Shown here: positions 1-11,462 of the stretch, piece after piece
Numbering within the stretch: the first letter of the stretch is position 1
Layout of the letters: every line of letters begins with the position of its first letter
Assembly: GCA_013368445.1 (NCBI GenBank)
Contig: JAACJO010000005.1
Location: 2,666,001 to 2,730,000, forward strand
Direction of reading: 5' to 3'
From: Leucocoprinus leucothites
Taxonomy: Eukaryota; Basidiomycota; Agaricomycetes; Agaricales; Agaricaceae
DNA: 64,000 nt
The notes under the pieces: model-generated
Seen by the model: the letters and a program-made list of their open reading frames with translations, nothing else
The model's database searches: none
Told to the model about the DNA's origin: nothing
Position numbers and translations under genes: made by a program

Positions 1-776
1 ATGCCTGGTCTCCTCTCGCCAATGCCTCTCCTCCCACCGTTTGAGATCGTTGACCGAGGTGCTGCATGCCGCTTCGTCTCCCCGCCGCCTATTTATTGCC
101 CTCAGAAGCCATCGGCCATGGTGAGCATAGCGCCAGATGTCGATCAGCCTCATGCTCATTCCCTACAGTCCCTCCCTCCCTTCAAATGCCCTCCTATGAC
201 CTCTGACCCATATGCTGCTGTGCGTTTCTTCTTTTCTCGCCGCGTCTGGCACTGACAATCCGGTGGCAGCTTCCATGTTCACCTAGTCCGCGTCGCCGAC
301 CAAGCGCACTGTGCACACAGACGCTGCGCCACCGCCGCCGCCATGTATCACGCGTCGATTATCGCTCAGAACCATTGCAGCTTCATGCCTTTGATAAGCT
401 ACCGTGGATAGCTTCCCTTGATGTACCCCCCAGCAACAGTACACACCCAGCCGACATCGCTGATCTCTCCCAATTACCTGACCCTACCCTGCCCCAAATT
501 CGGCCATCTGGGTCTGGCCCCATCCGCCGTCGAAAACCCTCACCCAGGTCCAGTCCCCTACTCTCGCCCCCTTCTGTTTTTAAATCCTCTGCTCGTTCCA
601 ACAATAACGACGACAACAACCATCTGTTTCATCATCTCAGCTGTAATTCATCCGCGCGTGATACCCCGCCCCGACCCTCGACGCCAACTCGCAAATTCGA
701 CTTTGATCCTACTCGCGTCACGTTTCGTCATCTCATGCCCGTCTCTGATCCATTCAGTGACGATGACGACGTTTAA
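1..776 (+). CDS. Unknown protein, C-terminal part (5' end off window)
   Basis: The reading frame is open from the first base. An intron at about 220-269 has a GTGCGT donor, a CACTGAC branch-like sequence and a GGCAG acceptor, and joins two frames in phase 0, which supports a real spliced gene. The second exon (270-776) is rich in Pro, Ser and Arg, has an Asn/Asp/His-rich patch, and ends in an acidic tail reading SDPFSDDDDV. I recognise no domain. The ATG at base 1 is probably accidental, so the true start is likely left of the window. Low complexity makes the model tentative; the alternative is that this is non-coding transcript sequence. Confidence 0.4.
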
Positions 777-1697
777 TTTGTGCCATACTTATCCCCACCG
801 GCCCTGCTATCTTTCTGCATGCCCACTTATTTTCGCGCTGGCATTTCAACCCCTGTCTGTAAATCCATCCCTCCTCTCCGCATCTTAGCCGCGCTTTCGC
901 CTTTGCCTTTGCTACGACGTGACTTGATCTGCTCTTGCCTGCATTCCATCCATCATGTTCATACGCCACTCAAACCCATTTGCATCGCATATATCGCTCA
1001 ATCCAATTATCTATCTAAACTCAAAGCTCTAGAATTTCCATCACCATCGCTCCTGCTTGCCCGCCTCCTGCTTATTGTACTTGCTCTTTATAACTGCCAT
1101 TGTTCGCTGTTTTCATCTCTACCCTGATTTATTGTCTGTATGTATGCCCTCTATCTGTCAAAAAGCTTTTTCTCTCCACGCTCTACCCCTTTGCATTGAT
1201 CGCCTTCTCTTCTCCTCTTTTGTTTTTACCTCTGACTCAGCCTTTTTCGTTCTTAGCACGATATAGTTAGCCTCTTACGATCTCATGGACCGTCGATCCC
1301 ACCGTGTGGACTCGCTGCTTAGTACTGTGTACTTATTTTGCACGAATACTCGCTCTTCCATGATAATGACTTGCCTGTTGCTCCGTATGTATAGCTCATC
1401 TGCAGATTATCGCATAGTTTTTTCGCACCCATGCATGTACCTCCCATTCACGCAATCTCATTTGTATTTATGACTCGACAAACCACGTTTTCGTGACAAT
1501 GGCGCGAGAATCAGAAATTGCCCTGTGTACGCATCGAACCTAGTCAGATTTCCAGAATGATTCAGTTTGGGCCATTGTCGGCTTGAAATAGCCACTTGTT
1601 CACCCACACGACAATCACCCACCTTCACCGCATTCGTCTAACAATACCACATATTACAAAAAAGCCTACACGCTTCCCTCAATCACCATCTATCATC
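777..1697 (+). other. CT-rich intergenic stretch and leader of SER1
   Basis: The plus strand is strongly pyrimidine-rich with many CTC/TCT runs and no convincing coding frame. This is typical of a fungal 3' UTR followed by the promoter and leader of the next gene. A frame opening at 1596 continues into SER1 but has no ATG before 1698, so I treat it as 5' UTR. Confidence 0.4.
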
Positions 1698-3082
1698 ATG
1701 TCAACCGAGTCGTCCCGCGTCATTAACTTTGGTGCAGGGCCTTCTGCGTTACCTGATTCCGTCCTAGAAGAGGCAACAAAAGGTCTTCTCAATTTCGACA
1801 ACACCGGCATCGGGATCGCCGAAATCTCGCATCGCTCACCAGAATTTACATCTTATCTATCTACTGTCGAAGCGCTCATCCGATCGCAACTCTCCGTTCC
1901 ATCCACTCATTCGATCTTATTTACTCAAGGTGGCGGAACCGCGCAGTTCTCCGCTGTCGTCCTTAACCTTCTCGCTCGTCATTGGCTGTTGTTTCCCGAT
2001 TTGAAAGACGAGCAAAGGGGTTTGGATTACGTTCTTACTGGCACTTGGAGTAAATCTGCTCATCAAGAGGGGCTGAGGTTAGCTGGGAGACATCAAGTGA
2101 ATGTTGCGGCGGATGGGAGGATCTATTCGAAGGATTCTAAATCTTTTGATATCATACCGCCTCACGAGTCGTTCAAGTTTTCGGAAAATCCGGCGTTGAT
2201 CTATTATTGCGAGAACGAGACGGTCAATGGTGTTCAGTTCAAACATGATACAGAATCAGTGGGTAGCGAGGGTAAACATATCGAGGGGACATTCCCGTTC
2301 CATTTGTTGCCTCAAGGCACTCTCGTTCCGCTCGTAGGAGATTATTCTTCGAGTTTCATGTCAAGGCCTATCCCCAGACTCGCGGATCACGCTGTCATTT
2401 ACGCTGGTGCACAGAAAAACATCGGACCCGCGGGACTGACAATCCTGATTGTCAGAAATGACTGTATAGTCGATGTCGACGCCGCCGCGGCACTGGGCGC
2501 ACAACCCGTACCACTGACAATGGCATACAAAACTCTCGCGGATGGCAAGAGCGTGTATAACACTCCACCAATGTTGTCTATATACATTTCAGGGTTGGTG
2601 CTGAAGAGGAATGCAGAGTTGGGAGGTGTACAGTATTATGAGGCTGTGAATAGGAGGAAGATGCAAAAGGTTTATGATGCCTTGAGAGAGGGTGAGGAGA
2701 AGGGTTTGTTTAGGGGACATGTACAGCATGGATCAGAGAGTTGGATGAATGTTGTGTTTGTGATTCTTGGTGATGGTAAGGAAAAGGCATTTTTGAAAGG
2801 TGCGGAGGAGAGGGGGATGACAGGAATTAAGGGCCATCGGTGAGTTCATTCATGCGTTCCTGGTTTGTTTTATGTGTATGTTTTTTCTGACATGTGGCGG
2901 TTTGTTTCTGTCACGGATAGCTCTGTTGGAGGTGGGTTTTCCTCTTTTTTCTTTGTCCGTGATCGGATGGTTTACTGATTCGACATGGCCCAGGTATTCG
3001 CGTTTCGTTGTATAACGCCGTCACAGAAGAACAGACTGATAAACTCGTTGCGTACATGCGCGAGTTTATTGCTTCGCAGTAA
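1698..3082 (+). CDS. SER1: Phosphoserine aminotransferase
   Basis: This PLP-dependent enzyme converts 3-phosphohydroxypyruvate and glutamate to phosphoserine and 2-oxoglutarate, the second step of serine synthesis, in the cytosol. The N-terminus reads INFGAGPSALP, the family signature. HSILFTQGGGTAQFSA matches the phosphate-binding region, and YAGAQKNIGPAGLT contains the Lys that binds PLP. Three exons (1698-2839, 2921-2931, 2994-3082) give 413 residues, close to the family length. The middle exon is only 11 nt and restores the conserved GHRSVGGIR motif, so it must be spliced in. The ATG at 1698 starts just before the conserved region; the in-frame sequence upstream lacks an ATG. Confidence 0.95.
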
Positions 3083-3263
3083 ACCTATCTATGCTTCTGT
3101 AACCTAAGAGAGACAATTTCCATAGATTATTCGCTTTAACACGATAAATTTCTCAAAGAACCCAGCCACTCGAGCACAGGAACAGGCAGGGACGTTGGAG
3201 TAATTGTGGGTTCGTGGTGTCGTACAAATGATTATATTGTGTTGGTTTTGAGATAGAGGTGAA

Positions 3264-3360
3264 GTCACTTTGCCGGAGTGGTTAACGGGATCGCCTGCTA
3301 CTTTAAGTAGCTGTAAGCGGTTGGTCTTTGACCGCGAGTGTTCGAATCGCTCAGGTGACG
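3264..3360 (+). tRNA. tRNA-Ser(GCT) with intron
   Basis: This is a type II tRNA. The acceptor stem GTCACTT pairs with AGGTGAC and is followed by discriminator G73, as expected for serine. The D arm is CCG/CGG, the long variable arm is GGTC-TTT-GACC, and the T arm is GAGTG-TTCGAAT-CGCTC. The anticodon stem ATCGC/GCGGT only pairs when a 15-nt intron (3301-3315) after position 37 is removed, which leaves loop CTGCTAA with anticodon GCT. The intron contains a segment complementary to the anticodon region, the usual pre-tRNA pairing. Without the intron one could misread a TTA anticodon. Confidence 0.93.
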
Positions 3361-3653
3361 CCAAATTTTTGCAGCAGTTTCTGATAACAAATTGAAGAGG
3401 TGCTCTCGAGCGCTGCTGAGAAACATCATTTTAGTATTTCGTGCGGTGTTGAGGTATCGTCAAGATAACATGACGTGTTCGTGATCCTATGCTTGCTGAT
3501 GGGAAGCAAAATGCGCAGCCCGTGGAGAAACAGAAGTGGATCATGAAAGCCAGGATGACTTCTAACAGAAGGGCGTCTATCAGACAGGGCCAAATACTCA
3601 GAGGCGAAGGTGCCTTCCTCCACCTACATCTCGCAGTGGGCAGTCAAAAATGA

Positions 3654-3750
3654 CGTCACCTGAGCGATTCGAACACTCGCGGTCAAAGACCAACCGCTTA
3701 CAGCTACTTAAAGTAGCAGGCGATCCCGTTAACCACTCCGGCAAAGTGAC
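3654..3750 (-). tRNA. tRNA-Ser(GCT) with intron, inverted copy
   Basis: This is the reverse complement of the tRNA at 3264-3360, with the same 15-nt intron, long variable arm, G73 and anticodon GCT. No difference between the two copies was seen. Both genes end close to each other and would be transcribed convergently. Confidence 0.92.
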
Positions 3751-4183
3751 TTGAAGGTTTTAACTTATTGCGCTCAGCGATAGAACCGTGTGCTTGCCTT
3801 GATGTCGGGAACTTGTTTTTGGAAACCCGAACAGTGAAGCGTACATTCTGTGTATCAGGAAGCTCCTTTAGTGGAAGACCACCACAATAGATGAGTATTT
3901 CTGAGATTCGTTTCTGTCATGTACTTCGAGGTATCTGCACGTTCGGCCTGTTAACAGACCCTTACATCAGGCTGACGGACATATCATCCTTTGGGAATAT
4001 TAACAGTGTACATCAGGAGTTGTTAAGGGCACATGGGGTGAGACCTACCTAAAATAGTATCCGTTAGGATATAATACGAGCAACGAAGAGAGGCTGTAGG
4101 AAGGCAATCACTGGTAGGAAAGTGATATGCCGTTATGCTGATACGAAGCGTATTATATTTTATTTACTTATCCCAAATGTCAG
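3751..4183. other. Intergenic stretch inside the tRNA cluster
   Basis: There is no long reading frame, no further tRNA fold and no recognisable repeat here. The sequence is AT-rich towards the next tRNA. Confidence 0.3.
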
Positions 4184-4288
4184 TGCCCCATGGCTGAGTT
4201 GGTTACAGCGTCCGACTGTTATCTCTAGGGATTCAATTCCCATAGGGTAGTTATCGGAAGGTCGTGAGTTCGAGCCTCACTGGGGCAG
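4184..4288 (+). tRNA. tRNA-Asn(GTT) with 31-nt intron
   Basis: Acceptor TGCCCCA pairs with TGGGGCA and is followed by G73. The D arm is GCTG/CAGC. The anticodon stem TCCGA/TCGGA forms only after removing an intron at about 4222-4252, giving anticodon GTT with A37. The T arm is GTGAG-TTCGAGC-CTCAC. The mature length is 74 nt. A T-run follows within about 10 bases of the 3' end, a likely Pol III terminator. Confidence 0.93.
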
Positions 4289-4507
4289 GTTCTTTTTTTT
4301 TCTTCACAATATAATACACTGTCCTGGCTTCTGTAGCCCTGATGGTAGTAGTTTGCGTTTGCCGAGGGTAGGCTTATTCATATCTGACGGGTCCGTGCGC
4401 AACCTTCCCGGTTTGGCATTGACCTTGCGTAAATTATTTCAAGTTCGATAATCTTGAGTTGCTTAAACGCCTAACGTTATATTTTGTATACTTAATTTAG
4501 TAGTCAG

Positions 4508-4606
4508 TGCCCCATGGCTGAGTTGGTTACAGCGTCCGACTGTTACCCTTTGTGAGATCACAAAGTAGTCATCGGAAGGTCGTGAGTTCGAGCCTCACTG
4601 GGGCAG
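4508..4606 (+). tRNA. tRNA-Asn(GTT) with 25-nt intron
   Basis: The mature 74-nt sequence appears the same as in the tRNA at 4184-4288, with acceptor TGCCCCA/TGGGGCA, anticodon GTT and G73. The intron (about 4546-4570) differs in both length and sequence from that of the first copy. The two genes are direct repeats about 220 bp apart. A short T-run lies just downstream. Confidence 0.93.
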
Positions 4607-4683
4607 ATCCATTTTTTAGTCGAACATCGCTAGCAAACGCGTACCAGCATAATGTTGATACTCTTTTTTTTTGCTGCCTGGGT

Positions 4684-4709
4684 AAGGCGTGAGTTCAAGC
4701 CTCAGTGAG
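4684..4709 (+). pseudogene. tRNA 3' fragment (Asn-like T arm)
   Basis: AAGGCGTGAGTTCAAGCCTC closely resembles the variable loop and T arm of the two tRNA-Asn genes just upstream, followed by a decayed acceptor strand (AGTGAG in place of ACTGGGG). There is no matching 5' half, so it reads as the remnant of a third copy. Confidence 0.5.
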
Positions 4710-5128
4710 TAGTAATTCTCTCTTCCCTCACCCTTTCTTGAGGTTTTCTGCTCGTTCCCTGCGCCCAATTCATTACCGAGTAACCAGCCCAGTCAATTGC
4801 CGCGTCTTAGGTCCTTTTCGAGCAAAAGTTGTCACATACTAGTAGCGTCTTTACATAGACTCTACGATCGCTTCATGCACGTATGTACCGAGGTTCTCGT
4901 GTGCTTGCTTATCTAAAGCATATTGGTCAATTCCGAGGTCAAGAGTTCTCACTTCATGGAGGTACATTGCACTCCGACAAAAGCACATCTTAAACACGGC
5001 GTATTATAGCGACCGACCAACGACAGACTGAAGGTGCCCTTTCCAGGTCAATCTCCGCCTTATGGGACCTGCTGTGAATTATCACCGCCGATGGGGCCAG
5101 GACATGATCTAGGGGTTTTCGACCACTA
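4710..5128. other. Intergenic, 3' side of TRS130
   Basis: I see no coding frame or RNA fold. The right part probably holds the 3' UTR of the minus-strand TRS130 gene. Confidence 0.3.
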
Positions 5129-8100
5129 TTACGCATAACCCATTCCCACAACAAAAGTACTTCTACCCCCACGAGGGAGTATCAATGTCCTTTCGGCGCC
5201 GTGCACTTGGAATACCTCCGTCGTGGGTACAGCCATGGCTGTCTCTCCTGTCATAGCAAACGCTGATACATTGATTTTGGGAAGCGCTAGCTCCCCATGA
5301 TGCAATGCCAATAGTGTCACTTGCGTAGTGAATGAACCGTTGTCCTGCAAAGCGCCGAGTCAGTCTGAGATGGGGCTGAAGCTCTTGCGTCACATACCTT
5401 GGCAACGAATTCGCCCCGTTTGGGACCGCTAATCAACCAGTCCCGAATGGTTTCTTCGACATTGTAACGCATAAGGAACTCCTGGCTTCGGTCATTTGCA
5501 CTTGGACCCCAATGGAAGGAAGTATCAATCCTGAGTTCTGCCGAAATAGGTTGACCTGCATATAGAGAAGTCTGTGCAGGTTTTGTGACGCTGCCAAATG
5601 GCGTTCCTAGTATATTGATACGCGCAGCCGCCACAATCTGCAATGTTAAGAATGGAGAATGAATCGGACGAGTCATTAAGCCAAGTCGGAGTCTGCCACA
5701 CGTACATGCATCTGGGGTACATCAACAGGTATCCTGATTTCTCGCCAGTTCCCTTGAATACTGTCACAAGGTTGATGTCGTGCCAAAGCCTGAAAGGAAT
5801 GCCATGTCTTAGTACATAGGGGGAGTGAGACAAGTAGTTAGACTCACTTCCTTTACAACTCTCAATTTCTCACCAAAATCTGAATCTTGAGGGATCTCAG
5901 GAATGACAAGTTCGCCTGTGACGCCGTACAGCTCGACCCAGGAAGCATCGGCCCCAAGCGCTTCAATGAGATGGTTAACCAGAGGAGCATAGAGGCACCT
6001 TGACTCATCCTGGCTCAGAGCGCTCTCCACCTCCTTTTCGATCAGGTCTTTCACCTCTACATATTTGTCAGTTATAGAACATCAGAAGCATTATCCAACA
6101 CACCGGTACGAAGAAGACGGTACTTTATCACGAGGGTAAGGGATTCATGCACTAATAGGGTAAGGTGACTCTGTCGCTTGCGAGTATGATTAAAAAACAT
6201 ACCAGGACCTGATAACGAATCTATGGAAAACAAGAAATTTGCGGGCTGTATCGGAGTCACAGTCTATTTTTGTTATGTGGGTTGACGCAACTGGCAAGGA
6301 GAGGAGATATTTTCTCACAACAATCTTTGAGTTGGAAGAGGGAGACGTGATAGTGACACCTTCTATGCCGTTTTGGGGCAGCTCCAGTTCCGCTGACGCG
6401 ATTCGGACATGTTGATGGCTCGTCGTGGAGACAGTGAACTTGGAGATCAATCTGTTGTAAAACAAGGTTAAATGGAACCACTCAGAAACATAGTGCCCCT
6501 TAACCTAGATCCTCGGAAGAAATCTTGCACATTAACCGATATTGGCAATGTCGTGAATAACACCCGCGTCAAAAAGAGCTTGCGTTCCAAGGATGGTTGC
6601 TCCCTGGTGACATATTCTACTTCAACATTGATTTTCTGCTTGCTAAGTCAGCATACAAGGATAGATTCCAAGAATTGAGAACCCACAAGGTCATGTAGCG
6701 CAGATGCATCGGAGTGTGGTAACATAAAGGGGTATTCTCCGCCTTGTTCGAGGTCCCGTAGTATAAGCCCGTCGTCATCGGCCTCCACATGCCGCCCTAG
6801 GTTGATAAAAATGATCAGAATTACTCTACGCAAGAGAATGGACCGCCTAATACCTTTAGCATGCGCTTCTCTATATTTCCATGTTATGCTGGGACAAACC
6901 AGGCGCACTTTCAGTTGGTCAACGTTATTTCGCCCCGTCGATACGGTCAGCAAAATGGTTGGCGGCTTGCCGAGTTCGACTGTCTTCAGTATCAGTAAGG
7001 GATTCCTGAATGCCGTTAATCATACGTACTCCGAGGCGATTGGTCTACTGAGATATCTAGGGCATGAACATCCTGTGGAACACGAATTATGGCGTTAGGC
7101 CGTTTGCTTGATGTTGACGTCTTTGTCCTCCGGTGGTCCCAGTGAAAAACGAGCTTTCCGATACGGATTTCTGTAGACTGGATTAGGTACTTGTCCATTG
7201 CGATTGACTGAGAGGGGGTCGGTGTTTGAGTGTTTGATCCATTTTGGTATCGAAGTTCACACTTACTGGGCAAAAGAGACGTAGTCCATTTTTTCCAGGT
7301 GCCAATTCCGAAGAGTGGGTCACAAATCGGAACTTCTCAGATTCACGACCGAACGCAGTCACCTCAACGCCAGTGATGGATAAACTCTGATTCATGGCTT
7401 AGGCAAGGAGTTGTCACAAGAAATGTCAATTCAGAAACTCACACAAGGGAACCGGTTGAGGACATGGAGATGGACGTAGACACCGTCTTGCGTCCCTGCT
7501 AGTTCAGCATCAGGGGTTATTTCGAAAGACAGGATCTGATGATCAGGGAGAATAATCTCTACACAATTGTACATCAACCTGTGGCGCTCTCGAGAGGTGT
7601 TAGTATTGACGAGGCTCACCTGACTCCAAGCCATTGGCAGCCTCCGTTAAGCGGGACACTAGTCTATTGATGTATTCCGCTTTATCGTCTTCATGTATTA
7701 GTAGTTCACTGCCTTGGTGCTCGATGAAGCTCCGGAGATACGAGAGCAAATTATGCATCCATTCGTTGTCCTCTGGTTGTTTCATATCGGTATGTGTATC
7801 GAGGGCTCGTGAAAGCATGTAAGACTCCAATCCAGTCCATGTATGCGGTGCATAATGCGCAGGTAGCGAGGTGTATGTAGTAAACGCGTTGGTATACTGT
7901 TCTCGGTGCCTGTGGTGACCTCATTCAGTGGTTGTTTTTTGGCCTAAGATGATGAAGATATACAGATCAAGTGCAGCCAAACTTCCATGGAGCTTGAGGG
8001 CGGTCTTTCTTCGGCCGGCCTTTGTATACATAGAGATTGCACGATTCGTGATATCGATGTAGAGCTTGTAGAAGGCCTCGCGATCATGAACAGCCTCTAG

Positions 8101-9663
8101 GAGATCCTTGTTGCTGATCGACGATCTGGAGCTGATCTTGGAAGGGTTGTTGTCTGTGGATAGCTTGGCGGAAAATGGGGGCTTGAGGGGCAAATGCCCA
8201 GCTTGGACACCGACTATGTCGAGCTGAAGAGTAGTCGGGTCAGAATGTCTATTTCAGAAATTCGGCGCGATGGAAGGGTCTACCTGGTGCCGGGCAGTCT
8301 CGTAAAGCTCTCCTTTGCTCGCATATAGAGAGCTAGGCCTACTCCCGTCCGCTGGAGAGGGGAACCAAGTATCGTATTGTTGGACAACGCTGATGGAAGA
8401 GGAATAAATCCACGATTCAATGAAAAATAACGGAAGGGAATCCTGAGGACAATAATTGTGAGTGAATTTCAAGTGATAGGAGCGACATACTCACAACTAC
8501 TTGTCGGAGGCGTTGGCTAAACCGAGCAAGGAAACTCAACGCATTCATCGCGATATCACCAATACGCCCCAATTTCGACAGAAGCTCGCATTGTCGTCCA
8601 AGGATGAAGATTCGGAGATCAAAAACGGAAATCGTATTTGCTAAAATGAGGTCGCGATAGGGTTTCTTAGTAACTGATAGTAGCGGCAAGGTATCGTCCC
8701 CGGGTGTGGCGTTTATCAAGGGACCAAACCAAGAGAAATTCTTCTCTCTCCAGATATGATTGAACGATTCCTCGAGCTCGTCGAATTGTAGCAGTGCCTC
8801 CTCGAGGAGGTTCATGCCTTCAAAGGAGCTCGCCAAGCTTTCCTGGCATTTGATAAGCAAAGAGTACTCTACAAAATCAGGGGCTCACTTTTAGGATAAA
8901 GAAAGTGCAGAAATTCCAGCCCGGCATTTGCTGTTGGCTCTCTGACCGTCTGACCTCTTCTTCTCGTTGATGGATAGCAGTATCGAAGGCAGACATCACA
9001 CTATCTTTCACTTTATTGCCAAACTCTCCCCATGCCAGAGGACTATCGTTTGCTGTAGACCAAGTGACCTGGATACATCTATATGTGTGCCCTCAGCTCT
9101 TCAGAGCGCACGATAGAAGGAAGGAACCACAGACCGATCACGCTTGTCTTGGTTGAAGTCCGTCTTCAACTTATCCAAAACTGATCCTTTGAGTTGGAAG
9201 AGCTTCCCTCCACTCGGGACGGGAGTGTCGCCTTTGACGAGATGTAGAATGAGCCATTCTTGATTTTTGCGAGAAACTACAGAGTTGTGCCAATCCTTGA
9301 CCTGCTTTTTGACAGTCGCTTTGTATGCTTCGATATCACCGGGCTATAGCGAATTTTAGCAAAGAGGGATGTAAGAAATGACGTATTCAGCACCTCACAA
9401 GTTACAACATAGATGTGCAATAATGGCCTGTCCAACAGTGTCATGGGTATTTGGGAAGCATGCTCGTCGCGCACAGTTTCAAATGGGACAAAATCAACTT
9501 CAAGCTCCTGGATTGTCAACAAAGACGACCCGGATGGTGGTTTCCAGTGTATATTACGGAGAGGGAATTGCGCCTGCAGCGCAGCCTGAATTTGTTTCCA
9601 AGCTCCGGTCAATAAAAATGATGGTGCAGTGGTGTAGGATACAATTGGGCGGTTCGCAGTCAT
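5129..9663 (-). CDS. TRS130: TRAPPII complex subunit Trs130/TRAPPC10
   Basis: This is a subunit of the TRAPPII complex, which activates Rab GTPases in late Golgi and endosomal traffic. The N-terminal exon carries APSFLLTGAWKQIQAAL, then NIHWKPPS and SQIPMTLLDRPLLHIYVVTCE, all strongly family-like. Next come NQEWLILHLVKGD, ESLASSFEGMNLLEEALLQFDELE, and ISVFDLRIFILGRQCELL. The C-terminus reads LALHHGELALPK and VHGAERTLILPRGGRSTFVV before the stop. The gene is split into at least a dozen exons, so exact junctions are not all given. The start at 9663 is the first ATG before the conserved N-terminus; the frame upstream has only a TTG. It is divergent from RRP3 with about 170 bp between the start codons. 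Confidence 0.9.
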
Positions 9664-9834
9664 TGCACGAGCCGCGGATTGTTGCAGTAGGTCCCCTATG
9701 GTGGTCGAAGCCAAGGCGCGTATTTCGGGGGAATGATGCGGTCACCGTATACTGACTGTGGGAAAAGTGATATCAAAAATTCTGAATACATTCTTGTGAG
9801 CTTCCTGCAGTTAGAACTGCGATTTACGCCAACC
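9664..9834. promoter_or_regulatory. Shared divergent promoter region TRS130/RRP3
   Basis: Only 171 bp separate the start codons of the minus-strand TRS130 and the plus-strand RRP3, so both promoters and leaders must lie here or overlap the genes. I see no clear TATA box. Position is the only evidence. Confidence 0.45.
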
Positions 9835-11402
9835 ATGCCGACGCCAGAGGAAGCTAGTACATCAGCCTCTCCAGCTCCTCCTGTCACATTCAAATCTTTG
9901 GGTCTTATCAGCCCCCTCCTTGAAGCCCTCGAGTCACTTAGCTTCAAAACACCAACCGAGATTCAGGTGGAAGCTCTACCGCATGCTCTAGAAGGCAGAG
10001 ACATCATTGGCGTCGCCGCGACTGGGTCGGGAAAAACTGCAGCTTTTGCGCTACCAATACTACAAAAACTATGGGAAGAACCGAAAGGCTTGTTTGCATG
10101 TGTGCTTGCCCCAACTCGCGAACTTGCATACCAAATAAGCCAGCAATTTGAATCTCTGGGATCAGCTATGGGTGTCCGTTGTACTGTGATAGTTGGAGGA
10201 ATGGATATGCCCACACAATCCATAGCTTTAGCAAAACGACCCCATGTCATTGTTGCAACGCCCGGACGTTTAATGGATCATCTGGAAAAAACCAAGGGGT
10301 TTAATCTGCGGAGCATCAAGTATTTGGTGAGCGTTTCCTCGATTACGACTGACTATCTCTGATCGCTTCACAGGTTCTAGACGAAGCTGATCGCCTGCTG
10401 GATATGGATTTTGGACCCATTATAGACAAGATCCTCAAAGTGATACCCAAAGAACGCACGACCTACCTCTTTTCCGCGACAATGACAACCAAAGTTGCGA
10501 AGCTGCAGAGGGCAAGTTTGTCAAATCCCGTTCGTGTGGAAGTTTCTACCAAGTACGCCTTCAATAGATTTTTGACTTGGATCAGCTACTCATTCGTTCC
10601 GCTCAGATATCAGACTGTCTCCACTCTACTCCAATACTACCTTCTCATGCCGTTGAAGGACAAGGACGCATTCCTGGTCTACCTTGCCAATACATTGGCC
10701 CAAAATTCTATCATGATTTTTACTCGGACAGTCCATGATGCTGCTCGGTATGGTTCTGGTGGATTGCAAAACAATTGATCTTACCCTCCTTTTCTGTTCA
10801 GGTTATCTATCATCTTGCGGATACTCGGATTTCCTGCAGTGCCTCTCCATGGACAGCTGTCTCAAAGTCAACGTTTGGGTGCTCTTGGAAAGTTTAAGAG
10901 TGGAGGGCGAAAAGTTCTCGTTGCGACAGATGTTGCCAGTCGGTACGTTTCCAGGTCCTGGGCACATTCGATACAGGCAAAGTCTTACACCATGTGTAGT
11001 GGTCTGGATATCCCCTCTGTCGACGTTGTTATCAACTTCGACATACCAACACACTCAAAAGACTACATTCATCGCGTCGGCCGGACAGCTCGTGCCGGGC
11101 GAGCAGGAAAATCAATAACACTCGTAACACAGTACGACGTCGAGCTCATACAGAGAATAGAACAGGTCGTTGGGAAGAAAATGGATCTATGGCCAACAGA
11201 TGACCAGGAAATTGCATTGCTGAAAGAGCGGGTGAATGAAGCAGGACGTATGGCCGCTGCCGAACTTCGTGAGCAAGCACTTAGTGGGAATAACCAAGGA
11301 CGGAAGCGGAGAAGAGAGGGGGGTGTAAGGGATGATCAGGACAGAGACGATGATGTTGTAGAGGCTGGTATGCCTATGAAAAGAAAGAAGGGACGTCGGT
11401 AG
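9835..11402 (+). CDS. RRP3: DEAD-box rRNA helicase Rrp3/DDX47
   Basis: This is an ATP-dependent RNA helicase of the nucleolus, needed for 18S rRNA maturation. Motifs in order: Q motif (TEIQ), Walker A ATGSGKT, motif Ia PTRELA, GG, TPGRL, DEAD box [16 protein letters not shown] (FSATMT), then in the second RecA domain GLDIP and [11 protein letters not shown]. The C-terminal tail is lysine- and arginine-rich ([13 protein letters not shown]), fitting nucleolar targeting. Five exons (9835-10326, 10374-10552, 10607-10747, 10802-10942, 11000-11402) sum to 451 residues in frame. The ATG at 9835 is a short distance before the Q motif. Assignment to Rrp3 rather than another DEAD protein rests on motif context such as [12 protein letters not shown] and VEVSTKYQTV. 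Confidence 0.92.
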
Positions 11403-11462
11403 CATTGGGTGTCTTCGAGCAATTGATTTCATTCCTCCCAAAATTTGCCTTGACCCAGTCTC

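Larger units (their letters stand above)
3264..3750. repeat. Inverted repeat formed by two tRNA-Ser genes
   Basis: The two 97-bp arms (3264-3360 and 3654-3750) are tRNA-Ser(GCT) genes in opposite orientation, and their 3' ends face each other across a 293-bp spacer. By eye the arms are identical, including the intron, and the match ends at the tRNA boundaries. I see no gene in the spacer. Confidence 0.85.

Noticed and set aside
1596..1697. N-terminal extension of SER1
   Set aside because: It begins at TTG with no ATG, and the conserved protein starts at the ATG at 1698. The sequence does not look like a presequence.
3290..3316. Apparent TTA anticodon (ochre-suppressor-like tRNA) in the tRNA at 3264-3360
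   Set aside because: The alternative hairpin is part of the intron pairing. Removing the 15-nt intron gives a perfect 5-bp anticodon stem, anticodon GCT and G73 of tRNA-Ser.
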